Positions 27,087 to 36,005 of a stretch of DNA of 64,000 nucleotides are shown piece after piece (position 1 is the stretch's first letter; every line of letters starts with the position of its first letter). The DNA is from GCA-002726655 sp046582185. GTDB taxonomy: Bacteria > Pseudomonadota > Gammaproteobacteria > Pseudomonadales > Azotimanducaceae. The position numbers and the translations under genes are program-made. The notes below the pieces were generated by a model that was not told where the DNA came from, did no database searches, and worked only from the letters and a program-made list of their open reading frames with translations. Where the stretch lies: assembly GCA_046582185.1 (NCBI GenBank), contig JAYGEX010000035.1, positions 61,293 to 125,292 on the forward strand, written 5' to 3'.

Positions 27087-28382
27087 TTGCAATCATTTGC
27101 TTACAAGCTATTTATGGGCGCAATGAAGACCAGCCTTTGGTCATTGCGCCGATATGACCGCTGGCGAGCTGGGAATCCGGAGATGCGGTCCGCGGAGGAA
27201 TATCGTCAGAGTCCCTATGAATCATATGAGCGAATGCGTGAACGCGGCACCGTCATCAGAAGTTATGCCAATCAGGGCTGGTTTGTTAATGGCTTCGATG
27301 AAGTTCAGGAATTACTGAGAGATCCAAGGTTTAGCAGCGACGTACGCCGCAACAAGTTTTTCCACCGCATCTTGCGTGTTGCATCCAATGGCTTGGATAT
27401 CCCCCTGGTTGATAAGCCGGCAATGCTGAATCGTGATCCACCTGATCACACTCGATTACGAAAGCTGGTTGCACCCGGCTTAATCAATACCTATATCCAG
27501 TCTCTGGAGCCTATGATTGGGGAGCTGGTTGATGAGCTTCTGGATTCGATACCAGATCAGAGTGAATTTGACCTTATTAAATCGTTAGCACAACCTTTGC
27601 CGGCCATGGTGATAGCAGAAATGATGGGTGTGCCCAAAGTGGAGCGGCTGTTGTTTCAGAGTTGGTCTGAGGCGCTCATGGGCGCGACCATGATTGACCA
27701 GCCACAGCTTATTGAAAAGGCTGCTAGGGCAGACAAAGAGATGCGTGCGTATTTACATCAGTTGGTAGAAAGGAAGTATTCAGAGCCAGGCGCTGATCTC
27801 ATATCGATGTTGCTTAACGTAGAGCAGCAAAGCGACAAATTGAGTCGGGATGAATTGGTCTCCAACTGCATTTTGTTATTAACGGCTGGCCATGAGACGA
27901 CCAGTCGATTGATTGGCAATGGCTTATATACCCTGATGCACCATCCCGATCAGATGCAGGACTTGCGTGATAATCCTGCACTGATGGCGAATGCCATTGA
28001 AGAGATGCTGCGCTTTGAATCACCCATTCAGATGACCATTCGATTTGTGGCACAGAGCTTCTGGTTTCATGGCCACCAGTTCAAGAAAAACCAACTGATT
28101 ATGGTTGGCATAGGTGCAGCAAACCGTGACGCTCAGGCGAATGATTCTCCTGAAACCTTCGACATCAGGCGAAAGCCAATCCAGCATGTTGCATTTGGAT
28201 ATGGCATTCATTTATGTCTAGGCATGGCACTTGCGCGACTCGAGGGCAAGATCGTTTTTACTCGGCTTCTCGAGCGCTTTCCGCTCATCCGAAACGTTGA
28301 TGGCGTTCCCACCTGGGGTAGTAACCCCTTCTTTCGCGGTCTCGCGAGCCTCCGTATTAGCACTGTGGGAGAGGAACATTGA
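27087..28382 (+). CDS. Cytochrome P450
   Basis: 431 residues. I-helix AGHETTSR (~265-272), K-helix ExxR in EEMLRFESP (~306), heme loop FGYGIHLCLGMALARLE with Cys ligand near residue 375. A soluble bacterial class I P450 that needs ferredoxin partners from elsewhere. The TTG at 27087 is chosen because GAGG is correctly spaced; ATG at 27114 is possible. Substrate not predictable; context is oxidative lipid or xenobiotic metabolism. Confidence 0.95.
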   Translation: MQSFAYKLFMGAMKTSLWSLRRYDRWRAGNPEMRSAEEYRQSPYESYERMRERGTVIRSYANQGWFVNGFDEVQELLRDPRFSSDVRRNKFFHRILRVASNGLDIPLVDKPAMLNRDPPDHTRLRKLVAPGLINTYIQSLEPMIGELVDELLDSIPDQSEFDLIKSLAQPLPAMVIAEMMGVPKVERLLFQSWSEALMGATMIDQPQLIEKAARADKEMRAYLHQLVERKYSEPGADLISMLLNVEQQSDKLSRDELVSNCILLLTAGHETTSRLIGNGLYTLMHHPDQMQDLRDNPALMANAIEEMLRFESPIQMTIRFVAQSFWFHGHQFKKNQLIMVGIGAANRDAQANDSPETFDIRRKPIQHVAFGYGIHLCLGMALARLEGKIVFTRLLERFPLIRNVDGVPTWGSNPFFRGLASLRISTVGEEH

Positions 28383-28414
28383 ATTGCGATATTGTCTCAA
28401 GGCAAATAAGAACA

Positions 28415-28750
28415 TTAGAAGATCCAACTTAGTATTGTGTCGCTGATGGTGATGATCAGTGCAGCGACGAAGGTTGTTCCGAAGTCTTCAATTTCAAAAT
28501 CTTCCACTAACTGATCTGTTAGCCACAAGAGGAAGGCATTGATAAAGAGCAAAAAGATTCCGACAGACAAAATGATGAACGGGATGCTCAGTAACTTGAG
28601 CACAGTGCCTAGCGTGATGTTGATCAGGCCATAGACTATTGCCACTATGATGGCGGTTCCAAATCCCCCGATGTGAATGCCGGGAAGGCTTTCAGCGAGG
28701 AAAAAGATCACAACGCCCAGTAGAAACAGGTGCAATATTAAATCTATCAT
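28415..28750 (-). CDS. Small four-helix membrane protein (phage holin 4-2 family, PF04020 type)
   Basis: 111 residues with four hydrophobic helices, including the family signature GGFGTAIIVAIVYGLINITL and PFIILSVGIFLLFINAFLLW. These proteins are widespread in bacterial chromosomes; despite the family name most have no phage link and their role is unknown. Convergent with the P450 gene. Confidence 0.85.
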   Translation of the reverse strand: MIDLILHLFLLGVVIFFLAESLPGIHIGGFGTAIIVAIVYGLINITLGTVLKLLSIPFIILSVGIFLLFINAFLLWLTDQLVEDFEIEDFGTTFVAALIITISDTILSWIF

Positions 28751-29064
28751 TCTGACCTCAGTTCAGCTTGTTTGGGTTCACTTTTACTAACCGCCGATGC
28801 TACAGGCAGTGAGTAATTATACATCTGGCACTTACAATACAAGTTTTATGCCAAATATATAAGTGATTGATAATAAAGAGTTTAACAAGATATACAGCAA
28901 TAGTTATGGTAAATATAACCAGTGACATGGTCGAATTAACCATGTGCATGTCATTTAATTTAGGATTTAGTTTCTTACTGTTACAGTTCTTAGCTTAACG
29001 ATGTTCAAGATAACAGCAGATCACTGAATACCAACTGATCGATCGTTGATTTGTTCAAAGGGAT

Positions 29065-29101
29065 GTCTGGCGCGAATGCAATAAAGCTTATTCTGCCAGA
29101 C
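29065..29101. repeat. Nested hairpin upstream of the glutathione transferase
   Basis: An outer stem GTCTGGC/GCCAGAC (29065-29071 with 29095-29101) encloses an inner AATAA/TTATT stem around AGC. No T run follows. It lies 24 bases from repeat copy E and may form part of the same element. Confidence 0.55.
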
Positions 29102-29124
29102 AGCTTCCCTTGGTAAAGTCATTG

Positions 29125-29164
29125 ATGGCAAACTGGTGCTAGCGGTTCTAGAATCCGGACAAGA
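29125..29164 (+). repeat. Interspersed repeat, degenerate copy E
   Basis: Ends TCTAGAATCCGGACAAG, matching copy C (TTAGAATCTGGACAAG); its left part (CTGGTGCTAGCGG) only resembles CACCGGCGG. Confidence 0.4.
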
Positions 29165-29216
29165 ACTATTTAACACTAATTGAATACAGACCAAGCACAA
29201 TTCCCTGGAGATATAT

Positions 29217-29957
29217 ATGCTCGATTTACACTATTGGCCGACCCCGAATGGAAAGAAAGTAACGATCCAGTTGGAGGAGTGTGGGCTTGAATACAATGTT
29301 GTCGAATGCAATATCGGCCGCGGCGATCAGTTTACTGATAATTTTTTAGAAATTAATCCAAACAACCGCATGCCGGTTCTGGTTGACCACGATCCTGCTG
29401 ATGGAAATGGGCCGCTCTCGGTATTTGAATCCGGTGCGATTATGTTATACATCGCTGAAAAAACCGGGCAGTTTATACCATCCGATTTAAGAGGGCGATA
29501 TGATGTCATTCAATGGGTCACCTGGCAGATGGCTAATCAGGGCCCAAAGACTGGCGAATGCGGGCACTTCCGGCGCCTTGGTGAATCCTTTGCAGATCAG
29601 TCTTATGCCGTGACAAGGTTCACCGATGAGGTAAATCGGTTTTATGGAGTCCTCAACAATCAATTGTTTAAGCAGCGTTATATCTGTGGGGATGAATATA
29701 CCATCGCAGATATGATCTGTTACCCATGGACGGTTGGCTGGGAAGGTCAAGGTCAGGATATTAATGAGTTTAAATATTTCAAGCGCTGGTTCGAAGAATT
29801 AAGTGAGCGGCCTGCGGTTCTGAAAGGCATGAGTATCGGCAGTGATTTTGGAAATGACTACTCAAAAATGTCTAAAGATGAAATTGCTGCTCTTCGGAAG
29901 ATGTTGTATAACCAGCGAGCACGACCCGTGCCTGATTCTGGTGGCTTGGAAGCTTAA
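29217..29957 (+). CDS. Nu-class glutathione transferase (YfcG/YghU type)
   Basis: 246 residues. The N-terminus LHYWPTPNGKKVTIQLEE carries the Thr9 and Asn11 positions used by YfcG-type enzymes in place of a catalytic Tyr or Cys, then the cis-Pro motif NNRMPVLVDHD and glutathione-binding FESGAIMLYIAEK. C-terminal all-helical domain with WVTWQMANQGPKTGE. Known members act as glutathione-dependent disulfide or peroxide reductases in the cytoplasm. It is followed 12 bases later by the glycosyltransferase gene. Confidence 0.93.
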   Translation: MLDLHYWPTPNGKKVTIQLEECGLEYNVVECNIGRGDQFTDNFLEINPNNRMPVLVDHDPADGNGPLSVFESGAIMLYIAEKTGQFIPSDLRGRYDVIQWVTWQMANQGPKTGECGHFRRLGESFADQSYAVTRFTDEVNRFYGVLNNQLFKQRYICGDEYTIADMICYPWTVGWEGQGQDINEFKYFKRWFEELSERPAVLKGMSIGSDFGNDYSKMSKDEIAALRKMLYNQRARPVPDSGGLEA

Positions 29958-29968
29958 GGACCCAAAGT

Positions 29969-30697
29969 GTGACAACAACGATTGTAATCCCCTGCTTCAA
30001 TGAAGCGGACCGCCTGAGTCTGTCCGGCGTCGAAGAGCTTTGTGCCGTTAAAGGGGTGCAGGTCATTCTGGTTAATGACGGCTCTACGGATGCGACCTGG
30101 CAAAAATTACTTTATATCAAAGAGCAACACGGCGCCTGCGTTGAGCTGCTGGACCTGCAAGACAATGTCGGAAAAGGTGAGGCAGTTCGCCTTGGCCTGC
30201 GCAAAGCCATAGAGAATAAATCCTCTGAGGTTGCGTACATGGACGCTGATTTTGCAACATCAGCCGGAGAGATGCTGCGACTAAAGGATATCTTGCTGGC
30301 AAAGGAAGAGTGTAAGGTCTTGTTTGCAGCACGCTGGCTGCATCTTGGCGCAAAGATCGAGCGCACACTTGCTCGGCATTACATAGGCCGGGTGTTCGCA
30401 ACCCTTGCCTCCCTGATGTTGAAGATGCCTGTTTACGATACCCAGTGTGGTGCAAAACTGTTTCGCGTAACGGATAGCTTAAGCTCTGCTTTGGCCAGCC
30501 CTTTTGTATCCCGCTGGATCTTCGATGTGGAACTTATTGCACGTCTGCGCCTTGGGCCAGAAGGTTACAAAGTCGGTGAGTTTCTTGAGGTTCCCCTCAA
30601 TCACTGGCGGGATGTCAGTGGATCAAAACTTCGCCCGCAAGATTTTTTGAAGGCTAGCACTGAGACTATTCAAATCTGGTGGTCTTTAAGAAAGTAG
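29969..30697 (+). CDS. Family 2 glycosyltransferase (dolichyl-phosphate mannose synthase-like)
   Basis: 242 residues from GTG 29969. GT-A fold: TTTIVIPCFNEADRL, VILVNDGSTDATWQKLL, VGKGEAVRLGLRKA, the metal-binding DAD in YMDADFATS and the acceptor region YDTQCGAKLFRV. This is the DPM1-like branch that transfers a sugar to a polyprenyl phosphate or related lipid. No C-terminal membrane helices. It shares an operon with the glutathione transferase; the link is not obvious. Confidence 0.92.
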   Translation: MTTTIVIPCFNEADRLSLSGVEELCAVKGVQVILVNDGSTDATWQKLLYIKEQHGACVELLDLQDNVGKGEAVRLGLRKAIENKSSEVAYMDADFATSAGEMLRLKDILLAKEECKVLFAARWLHLGAKIERTLARHYIGRVFATLASLMLKMPVYDTQCGAKLFRVTDSLSSALASPFVSRWIFDVELIARLRLGPEGYKVGEFLEVPLNHWRDVSGSKLRPQDFLKASTETIQIWWSLRK

Positions 30698-30755
30698 GCG
30701 GGTGCCTTAGTCAGATTTGAGTATGAAGCCCAGTTACCTGCGTTCATGAATGGGT

Positions 30756-32288
30756 CTAAATTGATCCCTTTAAGCGAGCGAATTCACGATACATTGCCCT
30801 GTGCGCTGTATTTTCGATCGGCAGGTCTGATTCAAGGGGATCTGCCACCGTCTCACGATGAGTTTGCAGAGGTGCTTCGCCATACCAATGCAGCTTCTCG
30901 GCAAGCTTTACGACTTCGCCGACAATGATCAAGGTAGGCGAGCCGAGACCGGCCTTGGCGACGTCTTCTGCCAGGTGATCGATGGTGCTTAGTACAGTGC
31001 GTTGTTTGTGCGAGGTACCTTGTTCAATGGCTGCTGCCGGTGTACTTGCACTTAAGCCATGAATTTGTAGCTGTTTACTAATTTCCTGCAGATGGCTGAG
31101 GCCCATATAGAAGACAACGGTCTGTCTTTTGTTGATCAGATTCGCCCATGGCAAATTCAGTTCATCATTTTTATCCAGAACTTCACTATCCGCGTTCCTT
31201 TTGTGACCTGTGATAAAGGTCACATTGTCGGCGTAGTCCCGATGAGTCAGCGGGATGCCTGCGTAAGCCGCGCAGCCGTTGGCAGCTGTAATGCCCGGAA
31301 CAACCTGGAATGGGATATTCGCATCAACCAGCGCTTCGAGCTCTTCACCGCCACGCCCGAAGATAAATGAGTCTCCGCCTTTCAATCGACATACTCGCTT
31401 GCCTTCCTTTGCCAGGCGAACCAATTCCTTATTGATGTCCGGCTGCTTCATCTTGTGATTTCCTTTCGTTTTGGCAACCGAGATTTTCACAGCATCACGC
31501 CGAACCAGGTCCAGCACTTCCTTTGATACCAGATTATCGTAGAGGACAACATCAGCCTGCTGCATAAGACGCAGTGCCTTCAGGGTGACCAGTTCCGGGT
31601 CTCCGGGCCCAGCGCCTACCAGATATACCTCTCCAGTTACTTGGGCCTGGGTATCACTATGAAGCTGCAATTGCTGATCAAATGCGTGCCGGGCACTTTG
31701 CTCCTGGCCATTTAGTACTTTCTCCGCTACCGGTCCTTCAAGAATGGTCTCCCAGAATCGACGGCGTGCACTAACAGAATTTAGCTTGTCTTTGACTTGC
31801 TGGCGAAGATCACCGGCGAATGATGCGAGGCGACCGTATGCAGAAGGTATCAGCGTTTCTAGTTTCTGCCTGAGTAATCGAGTTAACAGCGGCGAGCGAC
31901 CGCCACTTGAGATTGCAATTGTCAGTGGAGAGCGATCAACAACCGCCGGAACGATGAAGCGACATGCATCCGGGTCATCGGTAACGTTTGCGAGGACGCC
32001 TAGATTTTCTGCTGTATTGAAAACTTCGTGGTTGAGATCGGAATCATCTGTTGCGGCGATCACCAGGGTCTTGTCTTTTAGATCTGAAGGTAAGAAGCCG
32101 CGATTCGTATACTCGATTTTACCCTGCATCACCCATCGGGTGATTTGCGGGTTTATGCGCAGTGCGATTACAGTGACCTGGGCGCCAGCTTCCAGCAATG
32201 ATTCAATCTTGCGAGTTGCGACGTTGCCGCCACCAACAACTACACAGGGCTGCTCATTGAGCTTTAGGAATATTGGGTAATAGTCCAT
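30756..32288 (-). CDS. cysG: Siroheme synthase, trifunctional CysG
   Basis: 510 residues. N-terminal precorrin-2 dehydrogenase/ferrochelatase module (VVVGGGNVATRKIESLLEAG at ~15-35; ISSGGRSPLLTRLLRQKLE) and C-terminal uroporphyrinogen-III methyltransferase module from ~215 (VYLVGAGPGDPELVTLKALR, VLYDNLVS, RLKGGDSFIFGRGGEE, VVPGITAANGCAAYAGIPLT). Together they turn uroporphyrinogen III into siroheme, the cofactor of the sulfite reductase encoded two genes upstream. About 45 residues longer than the usual ~460, because of an extra C-terminal tail after HWYGEAP. Follows the DUF934 gene by three bases, so it is co-transcribed. Confidence 0.95.
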   Translation of the reverse strand: MDYYPIFLKLNEQPCVVVGGGNVATRKIESLLEAGAQVTVIALRINPQITRWVMQGKIEYTNRGFLPSDLKDKTLVIAATDDSDLNHEVFNTAENLGVLANVTDDPDACRFIVPAVVDRSPLTIAISSGGRSPLLTRLLRQKLETLIPSAYGRLASFAGDLRQQVKDKLNSVSARRRFWETILEGPVAEKVLNGQEQSARHAFDQQLQLHSDTQAQVTGEVYLVGAGPGDPELVTLKALRLMQQADVVLYDNLVSKEVLDLVRRDAVKISVAKTKGNHKMKQPDINKELVRLAKEGKRVCRLKGGDSFIFGRGGEELEALVDANIPFQVVPGITAANGCAAYAGIPLTHRDYADNVTFITGHKRNADSEVLDKNDELNLPWANLINKRQTVVFYMGLSHLQEISKQLQIHGLSASTPAAAIEQGTSHKQRTVLSTIDHLAEDVAKAGLGSPTLIIVGEVVKLAEKLHWYGEAPLQTHRETVADPLESDLPIENTAHRAMYREFARLKGSI

Positions 32289-32291
32289 GAT

Positions 32292-32786
32292 CTACTGATA
32301 GGTTACGGAAAAAGGTGATAGGAATTTGGATGCCTTGGCAACATCCTGGTCTTCTCTTAAATCAAAGGCATTCATGCCACATCGAACCAGTAGAAATAGT
32401 TGATCTACTAATACATCGCCTATGGCTCTGAGTTCCTTGTCATAAGCAAAGCGCTCTCTTAGAAGATGTGCCTGACTATAGCCGCGACCGTCCACAGCGT
32501 TCGGGAAGTCAATGCAGATTAGGTCGAGCTTGTCGATGTCATCTGCCAGCAGGCTGACGTCATCGGTATTGCTTGTGACAACACCTTTTCTACCGTTAAA
32601 CGCGAGGCATGATGCACGCTCGTCAATCCAGCGGCTCAAAGGGAAAACGATTGCATCGTATTTTTCCAGTTGAGTTTCGTCATCGGCCAGGAAATGCCAA
32701 TCGTCTTCGCTAACGATGCCATCTTTAAGTATTTGCTTGCTCACTATTGGCTCCGGTGACGCGGCCGTATTTTGCTGACTACCCAT
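32292..32786 (-). CDS. DUF934 sulfite-reduction accessory protein
   Basis: 164 residues of the DUF934 family (LEKYDAIVFPLSRWIDERA, VTSNTDDVSLLADDIDKLDL and IDFPNAVDGRGYSQAHLLRE). The family is almost always encoded beside hemoprotein sulfite reductases and is presumed to assist electron supply or assembly; the mechanism is not established. Its start overlaps the end of the cysI-like gene by eight bases, indicating translational coupling. Confidence 0.93.
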   Translation of the reverse strand: MGSQQNTAASPEPIVSKQILKDGIVSEDDWHFLADDETQLEKYDAIVFPLSRWIDERASCLAFNGRKGVVTSNTDDVSLLADDIDKLDLICIDFPNAVDGRGYSQAHLLRERFAYDKELRAIGDVLVDQLFLLVRCGMNAFDLREDQDVAKASKFLSPFSVTYQ

Positions 32787-34443
32787 ATACGGCTGCCTTA
32801 AAAGGTTTTACACCAATGCGGTGAACGGTTTGCAGAAAAGGCTCTCCATCCAGTCTCGTATCGAGATAAGTTTCAAGCAAGGTTTCTATGGTTGACGCAA
32901 CGTCGGGCTTGGCCACAGATGGGCCGATAATCTTACCGAGGCATGCATCTTCCTCCGCGGAACCACCGATGGTGATTTGGTACCACTCTTCGCCCTTTTT
33001 ATCGACGCCGAGGATGCCGATGTGGCCAACATGATGATGACCGCATGCATTCATGCAGCCGGAGATCTTAATTTTCAGATCGCCAAGATCATGAATAAAA
33101 TCAAGATCATCAAAGCGTGAATTGATTTGCTCTGCGATATCGATTGAACCGGCATTGGCGAGGCTACAAAAATCCAGGCCAGGGCAGCAGATTAGATCTG
33201 TTAGCGTGCCAATATTTGGTGTGGCAAGGTCCAGCGCGACAAGTGCCTTCCAGAGTTCAGGTAAGTCGGCTTTCTTGACGTCGCCAAAAATCAGATTCTG
33301 TTCGTGGCTTACCCGAATCTGATCGAAGCTGTATTGAGTCGCCAGGTCTGCTACGCGATGCATTTGATCGTGGGTAAGATCACCTGGCGGCTCTCCTGGC
33401 GCTTTTACTGAGATGGTAACGATGCGGTAGCCGTCTACCTTGTGTTCGTGAGTATTTTGCTTGTACCAGATGGCAAATGCCGGGCTGGCTTGTGCTTTGG
33501 CTTCAATGATCTGATCTCCGCCCTTGTCTCCAGAGCCGTCCAGCGTTTCATAGTCCTGGTGGAAATGTGCTTGCATGGCAGAAATTGCGTCGTCAGTGAG
33601 AATGGGAGCATCGTCTTTGATTTCTGACCACTCCGCTTCAACGAGCTCCTTAAATCTCTCGATACCCAGGGCCTTGACCAGGATCTTGATTCGCGCCTTA
33701 TATTTATTATCGCGGCGGCCCTGCTGATTGTAGATTCGCAATATTGCCTGAAGGTAAGAGAACAGATATTGCTTGGGCAGAAATTCACGAATGATCTTGC
33801 CAATCACCGGTGTTCTGCCAAGCCCGCCGCCGACGAGAATACGGAAGCCAAGCTCATTACTGGCGCTGTCTCGAATGAGCTGTATGCCGATATCATGAAC
33901 CTGAATTGCAGCACGATCATGTAGTGCACCGGTCACGGCAATTTTGAATTTGCGAGGCAGGAAGGAAAATTCCGGATGGAACGTAGACCATTGGCGGATC
34001 AGTTCACAGTATGGGCGTGGATCGTCAATTTCATCAGCGCTCACGCCAGCCATATGATCTGCCGTGGTGTTTCTGATGCAGCTTCCGCTGGTCTGGATGG
34101 CATGCATCTGAACCGTTGCAAGCTCTTTCAGAAGATCCGGCACTTCTTCTAACTTGAGCCAGTTATATTGTAGATTCTGCCGCGTTGTTAAATGCGCGTA
34201 GTCCCTATCATATTTGCGTGAGATATCTGCCAGCTTGTGTAGTTGAACGGCGGAAAGCAGGCCATAAGGTATAGCCACTCGTAACATGGGCGCATGGCGC
34301 TGTAAATACAGTCCGTTCATAAGTCGGAGCGGCCGAAAGGCCTCCTCCGTCATCTGTCCGGACAAGAATCGTTGTGTTTGATCACGGAACTGATCAACTC
34401 GTTCATCAACTATTGTTTGATCAACTGTTGAATATTGGTACAT
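32779..34443 (-). CDS. cysI: Sulfite reductase hemoprotein subunit (CysI-like)
   Basis: 554 residues. Two ferredoxin-like half-repeats (LRVAIPYGLLSAVQLHKLAD; TISVKAPGEPPGDLTHDQMH) each precede a siroheme-binding region. The four 4Fe-4S ligands are in CCPGLDFC (~420) and GCMNAC (~463), and SGSCIRNT and TLTDLICCPG mark the siroheme pocket. It reduces sulfite to sulfide for cysteine synthesis. First gene of cysI-DUF934-cysG. No flavoprotein subunit (CysJ) is nearby, so electrons probably come from ferredoxin or another reductase. Confidence 0.94.
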   Translation of the reverse strand: MYQYSTVDQTIVDERVDQFRDQTQRFLSGQMTEEAFRPLRLMNGLYLQRHAPMLRVAIPYGLLSAVQLHKLADISRKYDRDYAHLTTRQNLQYNWLKLEEVPDLLKELATVQMHAIQTSGSCIRNTTADHMAGVSADEIDDPRPYCELIRQWSTFHPEFSFLPRKFKIAVTGALHDRAAIQVHDIGIQLIRDSASNELGFRILVGGGLGRTPVIGKIIREFLPKQYLFSYLQAILRIYNQQGRRDNKYKARIKILVKALGIERFKELVEAEWSEIKDDAPILTDDAISAMQAHFHQDYETLDGSGDKGGDQIIEAKAQASPAFAIWYKQNTHEHKVDGYRIVTISVKAPGEPPGDLTHDQMHRVADLATQYSFDQIRVSHEQNLIFGDVKKADLPELWKALVALDLATPNIGTLTDLICCPGLDFCSLANAGSIDIAEQINSRFDDLDFIHDLGDLKIKISGCMNACGHHHVGHIGILGVDKKGEEWYQITIGGSAEEDACLGKIIGPSVAKPDVASTIETLLETYLDTRLDGEPFLQTVHRIGVKPFKAAVYG

Positions 34444-34642
34444 CGTAAATACCGGCTATTTGGTTTAGTCACTAAGGGTGGGAAGGCTAATGGATATAGG
34501 GCTTTTGACAAAATACTTATTAGTTCTCACCTTATAACGAAATTGGGATTTGCCGCTTGATTTGAACCTTCTATATTCTATAGTCATGTTCCATGATAAC
34601 CGTTCTTACCGGACACAATCCTTAACGCACGAGGAGAGTGGT

Positions 34643-35233
34643 ATGCAGCATTTATTAGTAGGGACCCGCAAGGGAGCCTGGAAATACACCAGTGATGATC
34701 GGCTCCAGGCCTGGCAGGTAGATGGCCCACATTTCCTCGGCTCAATCATCAATCATTTCGTTATAGATCCCCGCGACAGGAAAACCATGGTTATGGCAGC
34801 GGCGGCCGGCCATTTGGGGCCAACCATCCTTGTCTCCACTGACTCTGATCAAGATAGCTCGACTTTAGTCCCCCAACTAAAACGTTTATTTCACGGTCAA
34901 GGGCAAGGACAGAATATTCTTGTGGTCGATGATGAGCCTGATCTGGCTTTAATGGTTGGTAACTTCCTATCCATTGGCGGATACGAACCAACTGTTCTTA
35001 CGGACAGTGAAGACGCGCTGCTTGATTTCACTAACAATCCTGAAAAATATGAACTCCTGATTACGGATCAAACCATGCCTGGCTTGACTGGGCTAAAACT
35101 GATCGAAGGGGTCAAAGCTATTCGTCCAGAGATTCCCGTCATTCTTTGTTCAGGATTTAAAGCAGACGAAGATGAAACAACAATAGATCGATTAACCAGT
35201 GCCTACATAACGAAACCCTACAGGTTGAGGTAA
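34643..35233 (+). pseudogene. Chimeric reading frame: BNR/sialidase-like N-terminus joined to a receiver domain
   Basis: From ATG 34643 (GAGGAGAG upstream) the first ~65 residues match the start of BNR/Asp-box exo-sialidase-like proteins (HLLVGTRKGAWKYTSDDRLQ, NHFVIDPRDRKTMVMAAAAG and HLGPTILVSTDSD). At about 34845 it continues in frame into the end of a hybrid histidine kinase or response regulator: NILVVDDEPDLALMVGNFLS and LLITDQTMPGLTG with intact phosphoacceptor Asp, through ITKPYR. It then stops where the truncated transposase begins (35218-35233). Both partners are fragments; the fusion looks like the product of deletion, although the receiver itself is nearly complete. Confidence 0.7.
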
Positions 35234-35652
35234 CGCATAAACCAAGAGAGTGAGCCCAGACGTTCACGTAGTTGGCTTAAGCGGATTTCGTCTTCTAATA
35301 TCGCTAGCCGTCGGGCTTGTCGTGAGATTTCGTTGTCGCGTTTTCTTTTGTTTAACATCAACCATTTGTCAACAATCATCTCATCTGTCCACTCTTTGGT
35401 AGCGTCAGGCCGCAAGCTTAGGATAATATGATAGTGGTTAGACATGACCGCATAGCCAAAGATGTCAACGGTGAATATAGACGCAAGCCATAAGATACGC
35501 TCTTCGATCCAGTCTCTACGATGATCGAAATTGTACCCGGTGTGTTTGTCAGTACCACACAAGAACGCTCGACGTACGCAGCGCGAGCAAACATGATAAA
35601 CGCCGCCATCGGGATCAACGAGATGGGATCGTGGATAGGTCATAGGTGTCAT
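35218..35652 (-). pseudogene. REP-associated tyrosine transposase (Y1, IS200-like), C-terminally truncated
   Basis: 144 residues: GGVYHVCSRCVRRAFLCGTD, NFDHRRDWIEERILWLASIF, and the HUH motif in YAVMSNHYHIILSL, then WTDEMIVDKWLML. This is the start of TnpA-REP/RAYT-type transposases, which are normally longer (about twice this length here). The frame stops after LGSLSWFMRYLN, exactly at the junction with the receiver fragment, so the C-terminal part is lost. Such enzymes act on REP/BIME repeats. Confidence 0.85.
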
Positions 35653-36005
35653 GTTAATGATTCTCTAATAGGCAACGAGGCGTTAATGTCCATATAAATG
35701 GCCAGACATCCACGTACAATCTGGGAAGACATTGTCTATTTGTTACTCATCTGAAAATGTCTGTTCCAAATTTTGGTTTTCAATTTTCCTGGATGTCCGC
35801 AATTAGAAGAAAACGTATTTTCGGGCTATTTCCTTTAAATATCATGCGCTTACGTGAATTGACCATGCATTGGCTCTTGAAAACCATTATTCAGCCCCAA
35901 TTAGAGGAACATCGGTAACGAATAAGGTTCTAAGTAGTTGTAATCCAAGAGCTATTTGTTCAGAACAAAGTAACTGTTACCCAATGGGTTTTTAAGGAGA
36001 GTTAC
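35653..36005. other. Upstream region of rpoH
   Basis: 353 bases with no gene. Contains the heat-shock-type promoter at 35876-35903 and ~100 bases of probable 5' leader ending in AAGGAGAG before the ATG. I could not identify an RNA-thermometer fold by eye. Confidence 0.5.
35876..35903 (+). promoter_or_regulatory. Sigma-32-type promoter upstream of rpoH
   Basis: CTTGAAA (35876-35882) and CCCCAATTA (35895-35903), with 14 bases between the end of CTTGA and the start of CCCC. This closely matches the E. coli heat-shock consensus (CTTGAA ... CCCCATNT). Predicted transcription start ~100 bases before the rpoH ATG. No sigma-70 promoter equally good is seen nearby. Confidence 0.6.

Larger units (their letters stand above)
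28751..29216. other. AT-rich intergenic stretch with structured elements
   Basis: 466 bases with no gene. It contains a 7-bp hairpin (ACATGGT/ACCATGT, 28925-28945), a nested hairpin (29065-29101) and interspersed repeat copy E (29125-29164), all upstream of the glutathione transferase gene. Confidence 0.55.
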
